From: an uncultured Collinsella sp.
Lineage (GTDB): Bacteria > Actinomycetota > Coriobacteriia > Coriobacteriales > Coriobacteriaceae
Assembly: GCA_958453935.1 (NCBI GenBank)
Contig: CAUDZT010000011.1
Location: forward strand, 1-41,530
Reading direction: 5' to 3'
DNA: 41,530 nucleotides
Shown here: positions 40,540-41,530 of the stretch, piece by piece
Layout: each line of letters opens with the position of its first letter
Position numbering within the stretch: the first letter of the stretch is position 1
Position numbers and translations under genes: made by a program
Notes under the pieces: model-generated
The model's database searches: none
The model's input: only the letters and a program-made list of their open reading frames with translations
What the model was told of the DNA's origin: nothing

Positions 40540-40574
40540 ACCTGCCAAAATAAACCTGTCCCTTTTTGGTAGGT
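40540..40574. repeat. ACCTGCC palindromic element, copy C
   Basis: This 35-bp copy differs from copy B (20191-20225) at only two positions. It ends exactly at the first base of the rlmA stop codon. Together with the pair at 20124-20225 it shows the element is dispersed in this genome. Confidence 0.88.
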
Positions 40575-41386
40575 TAGTGGCGGTACTCGGCGATGATGAA
40601 GTCGATATCGGTCTGAAGGGTGTCCAGGTTTGCCAGGCGCTCTTTGTCGGCAGGGCGCGTGCGGTAGTAGTACGGCGTCATCTGGAACACCGCCTCGATG
40701 TCGGCCTGCGTCTGGAGCGTAATGTTCGCAGACACCCGTTGCGTTCCCACCAACTCCAGCTCGGTCGTCTTCGGCAGCTTCTCATCGTTGAGATATGGCG
40801 TGTCGTAGAGCACCTCCTTGAGCCCAAACAGATGCCGAGCACCCGGCACCACGGTGTAGAGCGAGCCCTCGGGTGCCAGCACGCGGGCAAACTCACGCTC
40901 GTTAAAGGGGGCAAAGAGCTCGGTCACCATATCAAAGGCACCATCAGCCACAGGAATATCCTTCATGTTGGCCACGAAGTAGGTCGCATCGCCGCGCTTG
41001 GCAGCCAGGCGCACCATCTCTTTGCCCAAGTCGAATCCGTAAGCATCCACGCCCGGCACCGCACCCATGGCGCTGGTGTAGTAGCCCTCGCCACAGCAGA
41101 TATCGAGCAAGGTCATGGGACCGCCCGCAGACGCCGCATGCCCAGACACCCGATCGCGCACCAGCTCGACCATCGCATCGCGCAACGGCGCGTAGTAGCC
41201 GCGGTTTAGAAAGTCACGACGGCTGCGCGCCTGCGACTTGGGATCGCCCATGGAGTCGCCGCTCTTGGACGAGCGCAGCAGATACAGATAGCCCTCGCGC
41301 GCACGGTCAAACCGATGTCCGCCCGCGCATGCAGCACCGCGCTCGTCGTCCACCAATGGCTTATGGCAAACGGGACACAACAACAT
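40574..41386 (-). CDS. rlmA: 23S rRNA (guanine-N1)-methyltransferase RlmA-type
   Basis: 270 residues from ATG 41386, after AAGGAG. The N-terminal zinc-binding module has Cys4, Cys7, Cys20 and His24 (LLCPVCHKPL, CAGGHRF). The SAM motif is LLDICCGEGYY with MVRLAAKRGDATYFVANMKDIPVADGAFDMVTELFAPF beyond it. RlmA enzymes methylate N1 of G745 or G748 in 23S rRNA helix 35; the G748 type (TlrB) gives tylosin tolerance, but sequence alone does not separate the two. It converges with the membrane protein gene. Confidence 0.9.
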   Translation of the reverse strand: MLLCPVCHKPLVDDERGAACAGGHRFDRAREGYLYLLRSSKSGDSMGDPKSQARSRRDFLNRGYYAPLRDAMVELVRDRVSGHAASAGGPMTLLDICCGEGYYTSAMGAVPGVDAYGFDLGKEMVRLAAKRGDATYFVANMKDIPVADGAFDMVTELFAPFNEREFARVLAPEGSLYTVVPGARHLFGLKEVLYDTPYLNDEKLPKTTELELVGTQRVSANITLQTQADIEAVFQMTPYYYRTRPADKERLANLDTLQTDIDFIIAEYRH

Positions 41387-41530
41387 GGCAACTCCTTAGC
41401 GCGAACAACACAACGCCCACCATTGTCGCACGCCTTCCCCACCTAGTCATAGAAGAGACAAGGAGTGTCCCCAACTGCCGGCAGAGACGATATGAGCAGG
41501 ACATAAAACATTGAGAGCCCCTGCTGCATG

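Noticed and set aside
41387..41530. Possible gene at the right edge
   Set aside because: No frame with a ribosome binding site or recognisable motif. The string AAGGAGTGTCCCC may be part of another short repeat but only one copy is visible.

Overview
The window reads as chromosomal DNA of a high-GC, Gram-positive gut actinobacterium of the Coriobacteriia, most likely Collinsella. Support comes from the base composition, the strong AAGGAGG-type ribosome binding sites, a bile salt hydrolase, surface proteins ending in a LAATG sortase signal, and dense short palindromic repeats at gene ends. The genus is an inference. No rRNA, tRNA, CRISPR array, intact insertion sequence or prophage was seen.

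Layout. 1-5 kb: the 5' part of a MarR-like protein with an RGG tail, a small peptide deformylase, an XRE helix-turn-helix/aminotransferase fusion behind a 20-bp palindromic operator, and a LysR regulator divergent from an EamA-type exporter. 5-10.6 kb: the potassium transporter Kup, bile salt hydrolase, a deformylase homologue with a broken HExxH motif, and a purine permease. 10.6-14.6 kb: two tandemly duplicated beta-helix surface proteins; a vestigial permease 3' end between them records the duplication. 14.8-20.1 kb: an esterase, a uracil/xanthine permease, and a HAD phosphatase - LysR - MetE-like set with a clear LysR box. 20.2-22.3 kb: a TPP-riboswitch operon for thiamine salvage (thiM, thiamine-binding protein, thiE). 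22.3-28.1 kb: a 62-bp-period hairpin array, a patatin-like phospholipase, and two related cyclic-di-GMP proteins.

28.1-29.0 kb is an AT-richer accessory patch with a small membrane protein and a decayed IS30-like fragment. 29.0-31.9 kb carries a flavin reductase, a cysteine-less ArsC-like protein, a G3E metal-chaperone GTPase and a TrmL-like tRNA methyltransferase. 31.9-37.7 kb holds a UvrA2-like ABC ATPase, an AAA ATPase and a TetM-family GTPase, each with a TGTGACAAAGGGAC palindrome at its 3' end. 37.9-41.4 kb holds a GNAT acetyltransferase, a frameshifted zinc-finger microprotein, RsmJ, two small membrane proteins and RlmA.

Themes are nutrient uptake and salvage (K+, purines, uracil, thiamine, methionine), host-gut interaction (bile salt hydrolase, anchored beta-helix proteins), second-messenger signalling, and translation or RNA modification. 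The most distinctive items are the XRE-aminotransferase fusion with an internal start site, the duplicated surface proteins, paired deformylase homologues with complementary active-site losses, and three families of short palindromic elements.
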